Origin: JBBIND01 sp037444075
Lineage (GTDB): Bacteria; Acidobacteriota; Terriglobia; Bryobacterales; Bryobacteraceae
DNA length: 21,895 bases
Direction: 5' to 3'
Assembly (NCBI GenBank): GCA_037444075.1
Contig: JBBIND010000072.1
Location: forward strand, 1-21,895
Shown here: in pieces, positions 13,189-21,470 of the stretch
Layout of the letters: each line of letters begins with the position of its first letter
Position numbering within the stretch: position 1 is the first letter of the stretch
Position numbers and translations under genes: made by a program
Notes under the pieces: model-generated
What the model was told of the DNA's origin: nothing
Seen by the model: only the letters and a program-made list of their open reading frames with translations
Database searches by the model: none

Positions 13189-15639
13189 TCAGGGTATGCG
13201 CAGGGTGAACACGCCAATCTGCCGGCGCTCCGCGTCATAACCCATGGCTGCGATCATGTTCGCCCGCGGGCTGATGTCCTCCAGCATGGGCACTGCGGGC
13301 GGCGCAGGCTGGCCGGGTTGCGCCGGGGGTCGTGGAGCCGTGCCGACCCATACGACGCCCGGCGGGTTGGGCGGCATGTGCACGTCCCCGGTCAACAGGT
13401 CGTACACCAGGTACTGCGTGCCGCCATTGTTGGGCTTCACCCCGCGCGCGACAAGCTTTCGAGTGATCGGAAAGACCGCCACCGTGTTGACGCTGGCGAA
13501 GCCTTCCGGAGTGGGCAGCAAGCGGACGGTGTCCTCCTCAAGGTCGAAGAAAAGCAGACCTTCGTCGCCGGCCGCCCGATTCATCGCCAGGCCGACCAGG
13601 GCATTCATCCCCGCCACCGGGGTAATGCCGAAGTAGCCGACGACGCCGATGGGCATGTCGAAACGCGCGACGAGCCCGGAAGCGCCGTCGAGCACGATGA
13701 GCACGTCAGAAACACCTCGTCTGGCCGGATCCGTGTTGGTGGCGAACAGGAAGTCATTCACGTCACCGATGGCGGCCGACGTGTTGATTTGCGCGTGCCC
13801 CGGAACCGGAATTGGCAACAGGCTGCGTTTCTCCATATTCAGCAGGAGGAAACCATTCGCCGGACAGGGGTTCTTGAACTCGTTGACCGGGGTCTTGGAA
13901 CCGAAAAGGGCCACCGAGTGTACCAGTTCGAGATTGAACATCCGGACCGGTCCGGCGCAGGCAGCGGCGAACCAGGAGTCCGGGAACGGGATCACCTGCG
14001 GTCCGGGGCCCTCCAGGGTGAACGCGATGACAGCGTTGTTTTCGCCCTGCGATCTTTGGGCAAGCACAAAATAGGTCGCCGTTTCCCCGTCAAAGCGCGT
14101 GGTTACTCGGAAGACCGGGGCCTGCTGAGCGGGAGTACCAGCACCCGGAATCGGGTCCGTGCGGCCGGGTTGCTGTGGCGGGAGAGCGGCCAGCAGAGGC
14201 AGCCAGCCCTCCGGAAAATCCTGTGTGCCGGCCACTTCGCCCGTCAAGGCGAAAACTGCCACTTTCGCCCGTTTGGGCGCGCTCGCATCGTCCCCCACGA
14301 CGGAGACGAAGACACCTGGAAGCAACTGTTGCGGGGCCGCCAGCATGTGTTTGAACCCATCGCCCAGGTCGACTTCAGGAAACCGCACGGCTACCTGTCC
14401 CACTCCTGTCGCGGCCCCCTGAGGCACAACATTCTGGGGCTCGGACGGCCTGCCATTCTGCACATTGATGGTGATGACTTGAGGAGGATCCCCCGGCACA
14501 ACGGCATTCAGGTTTCCATTGGGCCCCGAAGCGAGGCCAGCAGCTTTGGCGGCCAGTTCGGCAACCATCGGCTCGTCGCGGGCGGGATTGAGGACCAGCA
14601 CTTTGGAACTGATGCCCGCCGTGGCGTCGCCCTCGGGAGGCCCGATGAGCGCCGCGAGGACGCCGGTGTCGTCCGGAGACACGATGGGGGTGGGCGCGTT
14701 CCGGTTGCTCGATATCAGACATTCGTCGATCTTCCTCGCCTGATTCCTGGCGAGGTTGAAGAGGAAACTGGGGTAGCAGCCGTCGCCGTCTCGTTCGGCG
14801 CTCATGACGAGGTAATCAGGGCGGAGGTCGGAAGCCACCAGCGCACGCAGCAGAGGCGTCCCTTCAGGGAGCCGCATAAACCGCATCTCGGGAGAGGCGA
14901 TGGCCGAGTAGGTCAGGCGATTCGCCGGACGATTCCCTGCTATCACCGTGATCATGTCTCCCGGCCGGGATTGGGGCGGCATGGTGATCTTCACCTCAAA
15001 CTCGCCCGCCCTCTCCGGGGAAAGCGCCGCGGTAACCGGCGCCTGAATTCCACCTACATAGGCGCGCAAGGCGCCGCGCAGCGCCGCCTCCGGGTCCTTC
15101 GGCCCAGGCTGCCCCGTCACCGGCGCCGGATCTGTGACACCCAGGCCCGTGGCGGGCACAGTGAGTATCCGGTCGGCAAGCCCCCCGGACACCTCGCCAT
15201 AGCCCTTGTCGTCACGAGTGCGCAGGGAGGGCCACGGTTGCGAGATCATAACCCTCGCCTCACGGCTGCGAGCTTCGCCGCGCCGCACAACCACGCTCGC
15301 CAAACCTTGCCTCGCCTGCCAAGGCACCTGCGCGACAATCCGTGTCGGCCTGACGGAGATCAGCGGCACGGCCACGCCGTTGATCAACACCTCCACGGCA
15401 GGATCGCCCAGCCGCGTCGGCAAAGGGAACCCGGAGGCGAACCGTCCGTCATCCGGGCCAAGGTTCAGGCCATGGATCCATATGAGCGCGCCCGGAGCGA
15501 CCTGCGACGGGGCCGCCTGCTGCGTGAACGCGTTCACAATGCCCCGAGGGGACACGACAGGCCCCGTGGGAATTTGGGACAAAGCCATACCGGCGCACAT
15601 CAGGAATAGAACAAGAATCCTAAATCGAGGCATACACAT
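13189..15639 (-). CDS. secreted protein with N-terminal Solibacter-type (TIGR03437-like) domain and propeller-like C-terminus
   Basis: An 816-aa exported protein. Residues 1-21 form a signal peptide (basic start, hydrophobic core, cut near A-L-S-Q). Residues about 30-130 look like the TIGR03437 domain, an IPT/TIG-like fold common in Solibacter: G-I-V-N-A-F near the start, Q-V-A-P-G-A-L-I-W-I-H-G-L-N-L-G, P-L-P-T-R-L-G-D-P-A-V-E-V-L-I-N-G-V-A-V-P-L and I-V-A-Q-V-P-W. A second beta-rich part runs to about 245. The remaining 570 residues contain irregular repeats of short strands, with phrases such as V-F-A-L-T-G-E-V and L-V-Y-D-L-L-T-G-D-V, suggesting a beta-propeller. No catalytic motif is seen. 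A start at 15633 (two residues shorter) is possible. The role is unknown; extracellular binding is plausible. Confidence 0.85.
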   Translation of the reverse strand: MCMPRFRILVLFLMCAGMALSQIPTGPVVSPRGIVNAFTQQAAPSQVAPGALIWIHGLNLGPDDGRFASGFPLPTRLGDPAVEVLINGVAVPLISVRPTRIVAQVPWQARQGLASVVVRRGEARSREARVMISQPWPSLRTRDDKGYGEVSGGLADRILTVPATGLGVTDPAPVTGQPGPKDPEAALRGALRAYVGGIQAPVTAALSPERAGEFEVKITMPPQSRPGDMITVIAGNRPANRLTYSAIASPEMRFMRLPEGTPLLRALVASDLRPDYLVMSAERDGDGCYPSFLFNLARNQARKIDECLISSNRNAPTPIVSPDDTGVLAALIGPPEGDATAGISSKVLVLNPARDEPMVAELAAKAAGLASGPNGNLNAVVPGDPPQVITINVQNGRPSEPQNVVPQGAATGVGQVAVRFPEVDLGDGFKHMLAAPQQLLPGVFVSVVGDDASAPKRAKVAVFALTGEVAGTQDFPEGWLPLLAALPPQQPGRTDPIPGAGTPAQQAPVFRVTTRFDGETATYFVLAQRSQGENNAVIAFTLEGPGPQVIPFPDSWFAAACAGPVRMFNLELVHSVALFGSKTPVNEFKNPCPANGFLLLNMEKRSLLPIPVPGHAQINTSAAIGDVNDFLFATNTDPARRGVSDVLIVLDGASGLVARFDMPIGVVGYFGITPVAGMNALVGLAMNRAAGDEGLLFFDLEEDTVRLLPTPEGFASVNTVAVFPITRKLVARGVKPNNGGTQYLVYDLLTGDVHMPPNPPGVVWVGTAPRPPAQPGQPAPPAVPMLEDISPRANMIAAMGYDAERRQIGVFTLRIP

Positions 15640-15663
15640 CTTGAAACACCACCGAACTCAGTT

Positions 15664-15699
15664 GGTTCCGGCCTAAGGGCCAAACCTAAGCGATATAAT
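15664..15699 (+). promoter_or_regulatory. predicted promoter of the MFS-queC-queE operon with inverted repeat
   Basis: A perfect -10 box TATAAT lies at 15694-15699. A -35 box is not evident at the right distance. In its place is an inverted repeat: GGTT (15664-15667) and GGCC (15670-15673) pair with GGCC (15678-15681) and AACC (15683-15686), a possible binding site for a regulator. Transcription would begin about 15706, leaving only a dozen bases before the ATG at 15718, in line with the missing Shine-Dalgarno there. Confidence 0.45.
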
Positions 15700-15717
15700 C
15701 ATAGTCAACCCTCCTGA

Positions 15718-16932
15718 ATGAACGCCAAACCGGCCACCGTCCCCTTTCCGGTAGAGGAGCAACAGGTTCACACCTTCCGGACCGGTCTGATCGCGCTGGC
15801 GTTGCTCTCCTGCGGCCACTTTTTTGTGGATCTGTATTCGAGCGCGTTGGGGGCCTTTCAGCCGCTGCTGGTCGAGAAGCTGAACTTAAGCCTCACACAA
15901 GCCGGGATTGTGGGAGGGGTGATGATCTTCTCCTCGTCGGTATTGCAGCCGGTTTACGGTTTCCTCTCCGACCGTCTTCACACGAGGTTGTTCGTGGTCC
16001 TCGCGCCGGCTGTAGCGGGAGTCTTCATCTCCTCGCTGGGGCTGGCGGGCAGTTTCAATATCGTCCTGCTGATGGTGGCGCTCGGGGGCGCAGGCGTGGC
16101 CGCTTTTCATCCGCAAGCCTCCTCGCAGGTGGCGTTCCGTACAGAGACTAACCGCGGCCGTTGGATGGCCATCTTCATCAGTTCCGGAACTCTCGGCTTT
16201 GCCCTGGGGCCGAGTTTCTTTTCAACCGCGGCCACCCGGCTGGGCCTGCCGAACACTTACTGGGCGGCGGTGCCGGGCGTCATCGCCACTGCGCTCCTGT
16301 GCCTGCGGTTGCCTTTCTCGGAACAGCCTGGTGGGAGGAAAACCGGCAAAGTGGACTGGGCGCCGCTGGTCGCAGCCTGGAAGCCACTGACGATACTGTA
16401 CTTACTTGTCTTTCTCCGCTCTATCCTGCAGATCAGCTTCGGTCAGTTCCTGCCGTTGTACCTGCACCTGGAGCGGGGCTTCTCGTACAGTGCGGCCACT
16501 CACGCTTTGACCATGTACCTGGCAGCCGGGGCTTTGGGCGGCTTCATTGGAGGACACCTTTCTGACCGGATTGGCGGAAGGGCCGTCATTCTCATCTCAA
16601 TGATCGGCTGTTTGCCTTTCCTGGCCCTGTTCTTCTTTGCCGACGGCGTGGTAGCCATGGCGGGACTGGCTCTCGGCGGGCTGATGCTTCTGTTTACCAT
16701 CCCGGTGAACGTCGTCATGGCGCAGGAACTTGTGCCGTCACAAGCGGGTACGGTTTCGGCGCTCATGATGGGGTTTGCCTGGGGCATGGCGGGAATCGCC
16801 TTTGTCCCGCTGACCGGATGGGCCAGCGACATGTTCTCCATGCACAGCGTCCTGGCAGCTCAGTTGGTATTTCCAGCCGCCGGCTTCTTGCTGGCGTTGA
16901 AGCTCCCTTCACCTCGGAGGCGGACCTCATGA
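15718..16932 (+). CDS. MFS transporter, fosmidomycin-resistance (Fsr)-like
   Basis: A 404-aa inner-membrane transporter of the major facilitator superfamily with about 12 predicted helices in two halves. The first half has C-G-H-F-F-V-D-L-Y-S-S-A-L-G-A-F-Q-P, which resembles Fsr-type proteins, and the loop motif G-F-L-S-D-R-L-H-T-R between helices 2 and 3. The second half repeats it as G-G-H-L-S-D-R-I-G-G-R. The family is known for export of fosmidomycin and other small molecules; the natural substrate is mostly unknown. No Shine-Dalgarno precedes the ATG, and a -10 box ends only 18 bases upstream, suggesting a very short leader. The stop overlaps the queC start by four bases (ATGA), so it is translationally coupled to two queuosine genes. 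Confidence 0.9.
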   Translation: MNAKPATVPFPVEEQQVHTFRTGLIALALLSCGHFFVDLYSSALGAFQPLLVEKLNLSLTQAGIVGGVMIFSSSVLQPVYGFLSDRLHTRLFVVLAPAVAGVFISSLGLAGSFNIVLLMVALGGAGVAAFHPQASSQVAFRTETNRGRWMAIFISSGTLGFALGPSFFSTAATRLGLPNTYWAAVPGVIATALLCLRLPFSEQPGGRKTGKVDWAPLVAAWKPLTILYLLVFLRSILQISFGQFLPLYLHLERGFSYSAATHALTMYLAAGALGGFIGGHLSDRIGGRAVILISMIGCLPFLALFFFADGVVAMAGLALGGLMLLFTIPVNVVMAQELVPSQAGTVSALMMGFAWGMAGIAFVPLTGWASDMFSMHSVLAAQLVFPAAGFLLALKLPSPRRRTS

Positions 16933-17624
16933 ACGGCGAACGCAGAGCTGTGTGTTTGTTGAGCGGCGGTCTGGATTCGGCCACGTGCCTTGCGATCGCG
17001 GTCCGCGAAGGGTACGAGTGTTACGCTCTGTCCATTGACTATCAGCAGCGGCACCGCGCGGAACTCGACGCCGCGCGTCGCGTGGCGCAACAGTTGGGCG
17101 CGCGCCGTCACCTGGTGATCCCCCTGGACTTACGGCAGATCGGGGGGTCGGCGCTTACAGACGACCTCGACGTTCCCAAAGAGCGCGACGCAGCGGCGAT
17201 GGCAGGCGCCATACCCGTGACCTATGTCCCGGCGCGCAATACAGTGTTTCTGGCTGTGGCACTGGCCTGGGCAGAGACGCTGGATGCGCCTGACATATTC
17301 CTGGGCGTCAACGCGATTGACTACTCCGGCTATCCGGATTGCCGGCCGGAGTACATTGAAGCGTTCGAGCGTATGGCGAACCTCGCCACCAAAGCCGGCG
17401 TCGAAGGCCGCCTTCAATTCCGGCTGAGAACGCCGTTAATCAGCCTCTCGAAGGCGGATATAGTTCGCCTTGCCGCGGAACTCGGAGTGGATTTCAGCCT
17501 GACGCAGAGCTGCTACGATCCAGACCCGGCCGGCCGGCCCTGCGGCGTCTGCGACGCTTGCCAACTTCGAAGCAAGGGTTTCAAGGAAGCCGGCTTGACC
17601 GACCCGCTCGAGCCAAAGCCATGA
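16929..17624 (+). CDS. queC: 7-cyano-7-deazaguanine synthase QueC
   Basis: QueC converts 7-carboxy-7-deazaguanine to preQ0 using ATP and ammonia, the step after QueE in the queuosine pathway. The 231-aa protein has the ATP pyrophosphatase loop S-G-G-L-D-S at residues 12-17, the N-A-I-D-Y-S-G-Y-P-D-C-R-P segment, and a C-terminal zinc site with four cysteines in the spacing C-x9-C-x2-C-x2-C. The ATG at 16929 overlaps the end of the MFS gene; no other start fits the family N-terminus M-N-G-E-R-R-A-V-C-L-L-S-G. It overlaps queE by four bases. queD and queF are not in the window. Confidence 0.97.
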   Translation: MNGERRAVCLLSGGLDSATCLAIAVREGYECYALSIDYQQRHRAELDAARRVAQQLGARRHLVIPLDLRQIGGSALTDDLDVPKERDAAAMAGAIPVTYVPARNTVFLAVALAWAETLDAPDIFLGVNAIDYSGYPDCRPEYIEAFERMANLATKAGVEGRLQFRLRTPLISLSKADIVRLAAELGVDFSLTQSCYDPDPAGRPCGVCDACQLRSKGFKEAGLTDPLEPKP

Positions 17625-18304
17625 AGATCGCGGAGATGTTCTGCTCCATACAGGGCGAGGGCACACTGGTGGGCGTGCCTTCCTTGTTTCTGCGCGCCAG
17701 CGGGTGCAACTTGCGTTGCGTCTGGTGCGACACGCCGTATGCTTCCTGGCGCCCTGAGGGTCAGCACATGACCGTGGACGAGATCGTCGGCTACGTGGCG
17801 GAACACGCCACCGGGTACGTGGTGCTGACGGGCGGCGAACCCATGATCATGCCGGACGTGGTCCCGCTCACGGAGAAGATCCGCGAGTTGGGGCAGCACA
17901 TCACTATCGAGACAGCGGGCACTGTGTTTTCCGCCGTAGCCTGCGACCTGATGAGCATCAGCCCGAAGCTCTCAAACTCCACGCCGCGCGGTCCGGAGGC
18001 GGAAAGTTGGACTGCGACTCATGAGCGCCTGCGCTTGCAGCCTGACGTGCTGCGTCGCCTGATGGCGGACTATGACTATCAGTTGAAGTTTGTCGTCTCC
18101 ACGACTGACGATCTGCCCGAGATTCAGGCGCTGCTAGAAGAACTTGAGGCCGAGCGCACGCGTGTCTTGCTGATGCCGGAGGGCACCTCGCCGGATGTTC
18201 TGAGGGAGCGCGCCCAATGGCTGGTGGAGATATGCAAGCGGGAGGGCTTCCGCTACTCTCCGCGCCTGCACATTGACATTTACGGCGACCGCCGCGGAGT
18301 GTAG
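17621..18304 (+). CDS. queE: 7-carboxy-7-deazaguanine synthase QueE
   Basis: QueE is a radical SAM enzyme that contracts the ring of 6-carboxytetrahydropterin to form 7-carboxy-7-deazaguanine. The 227-aa protein starts with the usual M-K-I-A-E-M-F-C-S-I-Q-G-E-G. Cys29, Cys33 and Cys36 (G-C-N-L-R-C-V-W-C-D-T) give the CX3CX2C iron-sulfur site. T-G-G-E-P-M binds the SAM amino group and S-I-S-P-K-L-S is also conserved. The ATG at 17621 overlaps the queC stop. It is the last gene of this operon; 119 bases follow before cpaB. Confidence 0.97.
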   Translation: MKIAEMFCSIQGEGTLVGVPSLFLRASGCNLRCVWCDTPYASWRPEGQHMTVDEIVGYVAEHATGYVVLTGGEPMIMPDVVPLTEKIRELGQHITIETAGTVFSAVACDLMSISPKLSNSTPRGPEAESWTATHERLRLQPDVLRRLMADYDYQLKFVVSTTDDLPEIQALLEELEAERTRVLLMPEGTSPDVLRERAQWLVEICKREGFRYSPRLHIDIYGDRRGV

Positions 18305-18423
18305 GCGCGGCCTTTCCCATCCGCCCCTGGCATCTGCCGATCGTCTCTCGGCGCAGGATTGCCCCACGCAGCCCCGGGCTACGGAAAACCCCTTGCTCGT
18401 CCGATGTATAGGAGGGTCACCGT
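18305..18423. other. intergenic gap between queE and cpaB
   Basis: No gene is supported here. A moderate, bulged hairpin at about 18335-18358 (CTGCCGA against TCGGCGCAG) is not followed by T residues. AGGAGG at about 18410-18416 is the ribosome-binding site of cpaB. A promoter cannot be assigned with confidence. Confidence 0.4.
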
Positions 18424-19209
18424 ATGAAGAAAGAATTGGTACCGCTTTTTGGAGTGGCCTTCATCGTGGCGACCATCGCCACGGGGGTCTTTTATGGAAT
18501 CGCGGCCACGACGGGCAATCACCGCCGGCCATCCGGGCCTCAGGTCTCGCTGGTAGTCGCGGCCAAGGACATGACACGAGGCACTCTTATTGCGAACAGC
18601 GATGTAAAGCTGGTGAATTGGAGTGGGACGGAGCTGCCGAAATGGGCTTTCCGGTCGCCGGAGGAAGTTGCGGGACGGATGGTGACCGTGGATGTGGCCG
18701 CCGAGGAACCCCTGACAGCCCTTCGCCTGGCTTCCCCGGACTCCCCCGAGGGAGCTGCCGCGGCAGTGCAGCGGGGCACTCGCGCGGTTTCCGTGCAACT
18801 TGCCTCGGTGGGAGGAGTGGCCCGGATGCTGCGCCCCGGTGACAGGGTGGATGTGCAGGTCATCTACTCCGCGCCTTCCGCCGGGGAGCCGAACGCAGCC
18901 CTGCGGACGCTGCTACAGAACATCGAGATTATTCACATCGACTTGGGCGCGGACCCGGGCGCCCGGTCCACTCCGCCGGTGGTCACTCTGATGGCCTCAC
19001 CGGAGGAGGCCGACATGCTGGCTCTGGCGGACGCCGCTGCGAGGGTTCGCCTGGTGCTGCGTCACCCTGCGGACGACACAAAGACCGCACGGCAGCGCAT
19101 CAATTTCAACAGCCTCGTTCAGGGGAGCCTGCCTGGCGGAACAGCCCGGCCGGGGGCGCAAGCCGGAGCCGCACCCGGCGGGTTGGCCCGGAACCTCGCC
19201 GTTCATTGA
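18424..19209 (+). CDS. cpaB: Flp pilus assembly protein CpaB
   Basis: A 261-aa CpaB/RcpC, the periplasmic protein of the Flp/Tad pilus secretion machine that associates with the outer-membrane secretin. Residues about 7-28 are a membrane anchor. An SAF domain follows at about 40-105 (V-S-L-V-V-A-A-K-D-M-T-R-G-T-L-I, then W-A-F-R-S-P-E-E-V-A-G-R-M-V). The second conserved half has R-A-V-S-V-Q-L, then M-L-R-P-G-D-R-V-D-V-Q-V-I and the V-T-L-M-A-S-P-E-E-A-D-M-L-A-L-A segment. The C-terminus is glycine/alanine/proline-rich and probably flexible. The ATG has AGGAGG at good spacing. It begins the cpaB-tadB-tadC run. Confidence 0.93.
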   Translation: MKKELVPLFGVAFIVATIATGVFYGIAATTGNHRRPSGPQVSLVVAAKDMTRGTLIANSDVKLVNWSGTELPKWAFRSPEEVAGRMVTVDVAAEEPLTALRLASPDSPEGAAAAVQRGTRAVSVQLASVGGVARMLRPGDRVDVQVIYSAPSAGEPNAALRTLLQNIEIIHIDLGADPGARSTPPVVTLMASPEEADMLALADAAARVRLVLRHPADDTKTARQRINFNSLVQGSLPGGTARPGAQAGAAPGGLARNLAVH

Positions 19210-19217
19210 GCCGCCTC

Positions 19218-20180
19218 ATGCCCGGCTGGAGCCTCCCGTCTGCCTTCCTCGTGGCGTTCATCGCCGCTTTCGCAGCAGCGTGCGCAGGGAGGTTGTTCCT
19301 CGCCGCTCGCAACCGCTCGAACAATGTCATCGCGGGGGAAGCCACGGCAGCTCTGCCAGAAACCAGCCGCATGCTGCGTGATGAGGCGCTCAGTTCCTTG
19401 TCTTTCTGGGCTTGGGTGCTGGTGCGCTTCGACTTCACCCGGAAATTGCATGCCCATCTCCGACAGGCCAACCTTGACTGGACCGTGGGCAGGCTGACGT
19501 CCATGATGCTGTTGGCGGGCATCGGAGCCTGGGCAATCCTCTCCCGCGTCGGCTGGCTGCCATGGTACCTGCTGCCGCTCGGTGCAGCCGGCATAGCCTG
19601 GCTTCCGTACTCCTATGTAAGCCGACGCCGCCAGCGGCGCCTGTCACGTTTGAAGGCCCAGTTTCCTGAGGCGCTGGATTCGCTGGCCCGCGCCTTGCGG
19701 GCGGGACACAACATCACCTCCGGCTTGGGCCTGGTTGCCGCGGAGACGCCTGCTCCCCTGAGTGGGGAGCTTTCGAGAATTGTCGAAGAGCGCCGTCTGG
19801 GCCTTTCCTGGGACCAGACCCTCGAAAACCTGGCCGAGCGCGTGCCGATTGTCGAGGTGAGCCTTTTCGCCGCCGCCTTGCGCCTGCAAAGCCGGACTGG
19901 AGGCAACCTGGGCGAAGTGCTTGGGCGGTTGGCAGAAACCGTCAGGGAAACTTTTGCGCTCGAAGAAGAGGTCCGGGCGGTTACCGCCCACGGCAAAATG
20001 ACGGGCGGCGTATTGTCCGTGTTGCCGCTGCTGGTGGCCGCGCTGATGTTTGCGACGAACCCTGAATTCCTGTCCACGCTTTGGAAGCATCCGGCCGGAC
20101 CGGGCATGCTGGCCGCGGGCGGCGCAGCCCTCCTGGCGGGCCACCTGGTTATCCGTAGGATGGTGAACATTCAACTATGA
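19218..20180 (+). CDS. tadB: type II secretion F family protein, TadB-like
   Basis: An inner-membrane platform protein of the Flp/Tad system, in the GspF superfamily. From the ATG at 19218 it is 320 aa. An N-terminal helix (about 5-25) and one or two further helices at about 95-135 precede the cytoplasmic T2SSF domain (about 155-275), which shows F-P-E-A-L-D-S-L-A-R-A-L-R-A-G-H-N-I and G-G-N-L-G-E-V-L. Two C-terminal helices end the protein (about 265-310). A TTG at 19206 overlapping the cpaB stop would add four residues; neither start has a strong ribosome-binding site. It overlaps tadC by four bases (ATGA). Confidence 0.92.
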   Translation: MPGWSLPSAFLVAFIAAFAAACAGRLFLAARNRSNNVIAGEATAALPETSRMLRDEALSSLSFWAWVLVRFDFTRKLHAHLRQANLDWTVGRLTSMMLLAGIGAWAILSRVGWLPWYLLPLGAAGIAWLPYSYVSRRRQRRLSRLKAQFPEALDSLARALRAGHNITSGLGLVAAETPAPLSGELSRIVEERRLGLSWDQTLENLAERVPIVEVSLFAAALRLQSRTGGNLGEVLGRLAETVRETFALEEEVRAVTAHGKMTGGVLSVLPLLVAALMFATNPEFLSTLWKHPAGPGMLAAGGAALLAGHLVIRRMVNIQL

Positions 20181-21109
20181 GCACGGAGATAGGGTTGGCG
20201 GCCGCGTTGTTTGCCTGCGTCACGGCAGGGGTGATAGCCTCTGGTCTGTTCCTATTCGGGCGGCGAGGCGCGATCGCGGCGCGGAACTCCCCTCCGGCGC
20301 CGCCGGCCATGAAGTTGCTGGAATCACCGGCGTCCTCGTTGAGGCGAGCGTTGGCAGCGGGACTGGGCCTGATGGGCGAAAGGCTGCCCGCCGTCAAAAA
20401 CGATGCTCCGGAGTTGCAGCGTCGGCTCCTGTCTGCCGGTTTCCGTTGGCCGTCCGGCGTAGCCGTGGTTTATGGACTGCGAGCCGCGGCCGCACTCCTG
20501 CTCATGACCCTGACGGGTTGGGTGCTGGTCCTTTTGAAACAGGACCTGGCAGGGGCAGCCATCCCTGCGCTGTGCGCGGCGGGGTTCGGATACCTGATTC
20601 CGGACCGTGTTCTGGAATGGCTTACCCGGGCTCGCGCCCGCCGCCTGCGCAGTGGGCTGCCGGCCGCTATGGACATGCTGGTGCTGACCATTGAGAGCGG
20701 CCAGGCCCTGGAGACTGCACTGCACGACACAGCCCGCGCGCTGGCCCCGGTCTACCCGGACCTGGGCTCCGAGCTGATGTTCGCCCAGTTGGAGATCAGG
20801 GCGGGAAAGAGCAAACCGGACGCGTTGAAGAATCTCGCCAGACGCAGTCCGGAGCCTGAACTCGAAAAGCTCGCCTCACTGCTGGCGGACAGTGACCGGT
20901 TTGGCGTCAGCCTCGCTCCTACACTCCGCTCTCACGCCCGGGTTCTGCGAACCAGGCTTCGCCACCAGACCCAGACGGCGGCGCGCAAGCTGAGCGTCAA
21001 ACTGGTGTTTCCGATCTTCTTTCTGATCTTCCCTTCCATCCTGCTGGTCACGCTGGGACCCGCCTACCTCAAGATGCGGGAACTGCTGGGCCAATTACTG
21101 GGAGGCTGA
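20177..21109 (+). CDS. tadC: type II secretion F family protein, TadC-like
   Basis: A second GspF-type platform protein (310 aa) that pairs with TadB in the inner membrane of the Flp/Tad pilus machine. A first helix lies at about residues 3-25. Two more hydrophobic segments at about 100-150 come before the T2SSF domain (residues 155-275), which has M-D-M-L-V-L-T-I-E-S-G-Q-A-L-E-T-A-L and R-F-G-V-S-L-A-P-T-L-R. A C-terminal hydrophobic segment (V-F-P-I-F-F-L-I-F-P) follows. The layout and order after TadB support TadC. It is the last plus-strand gene; the ATPase (TadA), secretin and TadZ genes are not in this window. Confidence 0.92.
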   Translation: MSTEIGLAAALFACVTAGVIASGLFLFGRRGAIAARNSPPAPPAMKLLESPASSLRRALAAGLGLMGERLPAVKNDAPELQRRLLSAGFRWPSGVAVVYGLRAAAALLLMTLTGWVLVLLKQDLAGAAIPALCAAGFGYLIPDRVLEWLTRARARRLRSGLPAAMDMLVLTIESGQALETALHDTARALAPVYPDLGSELMFAQLEIRAGKSKPDALKNLARRSPEPELEKLASLLADSDRFGVSLAPTLRSHARVLRTRLRHQTQTAARKLSVKLVFPIFFLIFPSILLVTLGPAYLKMRELLGQLLGG

Positions 21110-21272
21110 GTGCCGCGCAGAGCATGGCTCCCGCCAAGCCCCGCGCATGTTGAGTAAGCGGGCGCGAGCCAGTCTCGCCGCGAACCGTGACAAGCCGTGC
21201 CCCACTCGTGGAGTAAGTGCTTGCGCCAGTGGTCCCGGGGGAGCCAGTTGCCGAGGCTCCAGCAGTTCGGCT

Positions 21273-21470
21273 TCAAGGTTGATTCCACCCGATGGCATAG
21301 AGGGCGTCGCGGGTCCGGATGCAGATCTTGCCTTCGCTGATTGCCGGAGTTGCGTAGATCTTCGAGGCGAATTCATTGATCGCCAGCACTTCCCAGTCGC
21401 CCGCGGCGCGGAGCACGCCGCTCTCAAGCCATCTCCCCTCGCGGGCTCCCTTTTCGCCGATGATCTTCAA
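21273..21470 (-). pseudogene. C-terminal fragment resembling a PQQ-like beta-propeller protein
   Basis: A 65-codon open stretch encodes what looks like the last blade of a PQQ-binding-like propeller (BamB-like): W-E-V-L-A-I-N-E-F near residue 26, then K-I-Y-A-T-P-A-I-S-E-G-K-I-C-I-R-T and L-Y-A-I-G near the end. A whole protein of this class has about 400 residues, so this is a remnant. Its only possible start is a TTG at 21470 whose last bases overlap the stop of the gene upstream (TTGA). It may be a decayed leftover from a deletion, and is unlikely to fold alone. A translated short protein cannot be excluded. Confidence 0.55.

Noticed and set aside
13318..15609. 763-codon open frame on the plus strand opposite the secreted protein gene
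   Set aside because: Arg/His/Gly-rich shadow product without signal peptide or motif; the minus-strand frame has a signal peptide and the Solibacter domain.
15640..15717. preQ1 riboswitch ahead of the MFS-queC-queE operon
   Set aside because: The inverted repeat and downstream bases do not show the C-rich loop and A-rich tail of preQ1-I, and the likely transcription start is too close to the ATG for an aptamer.
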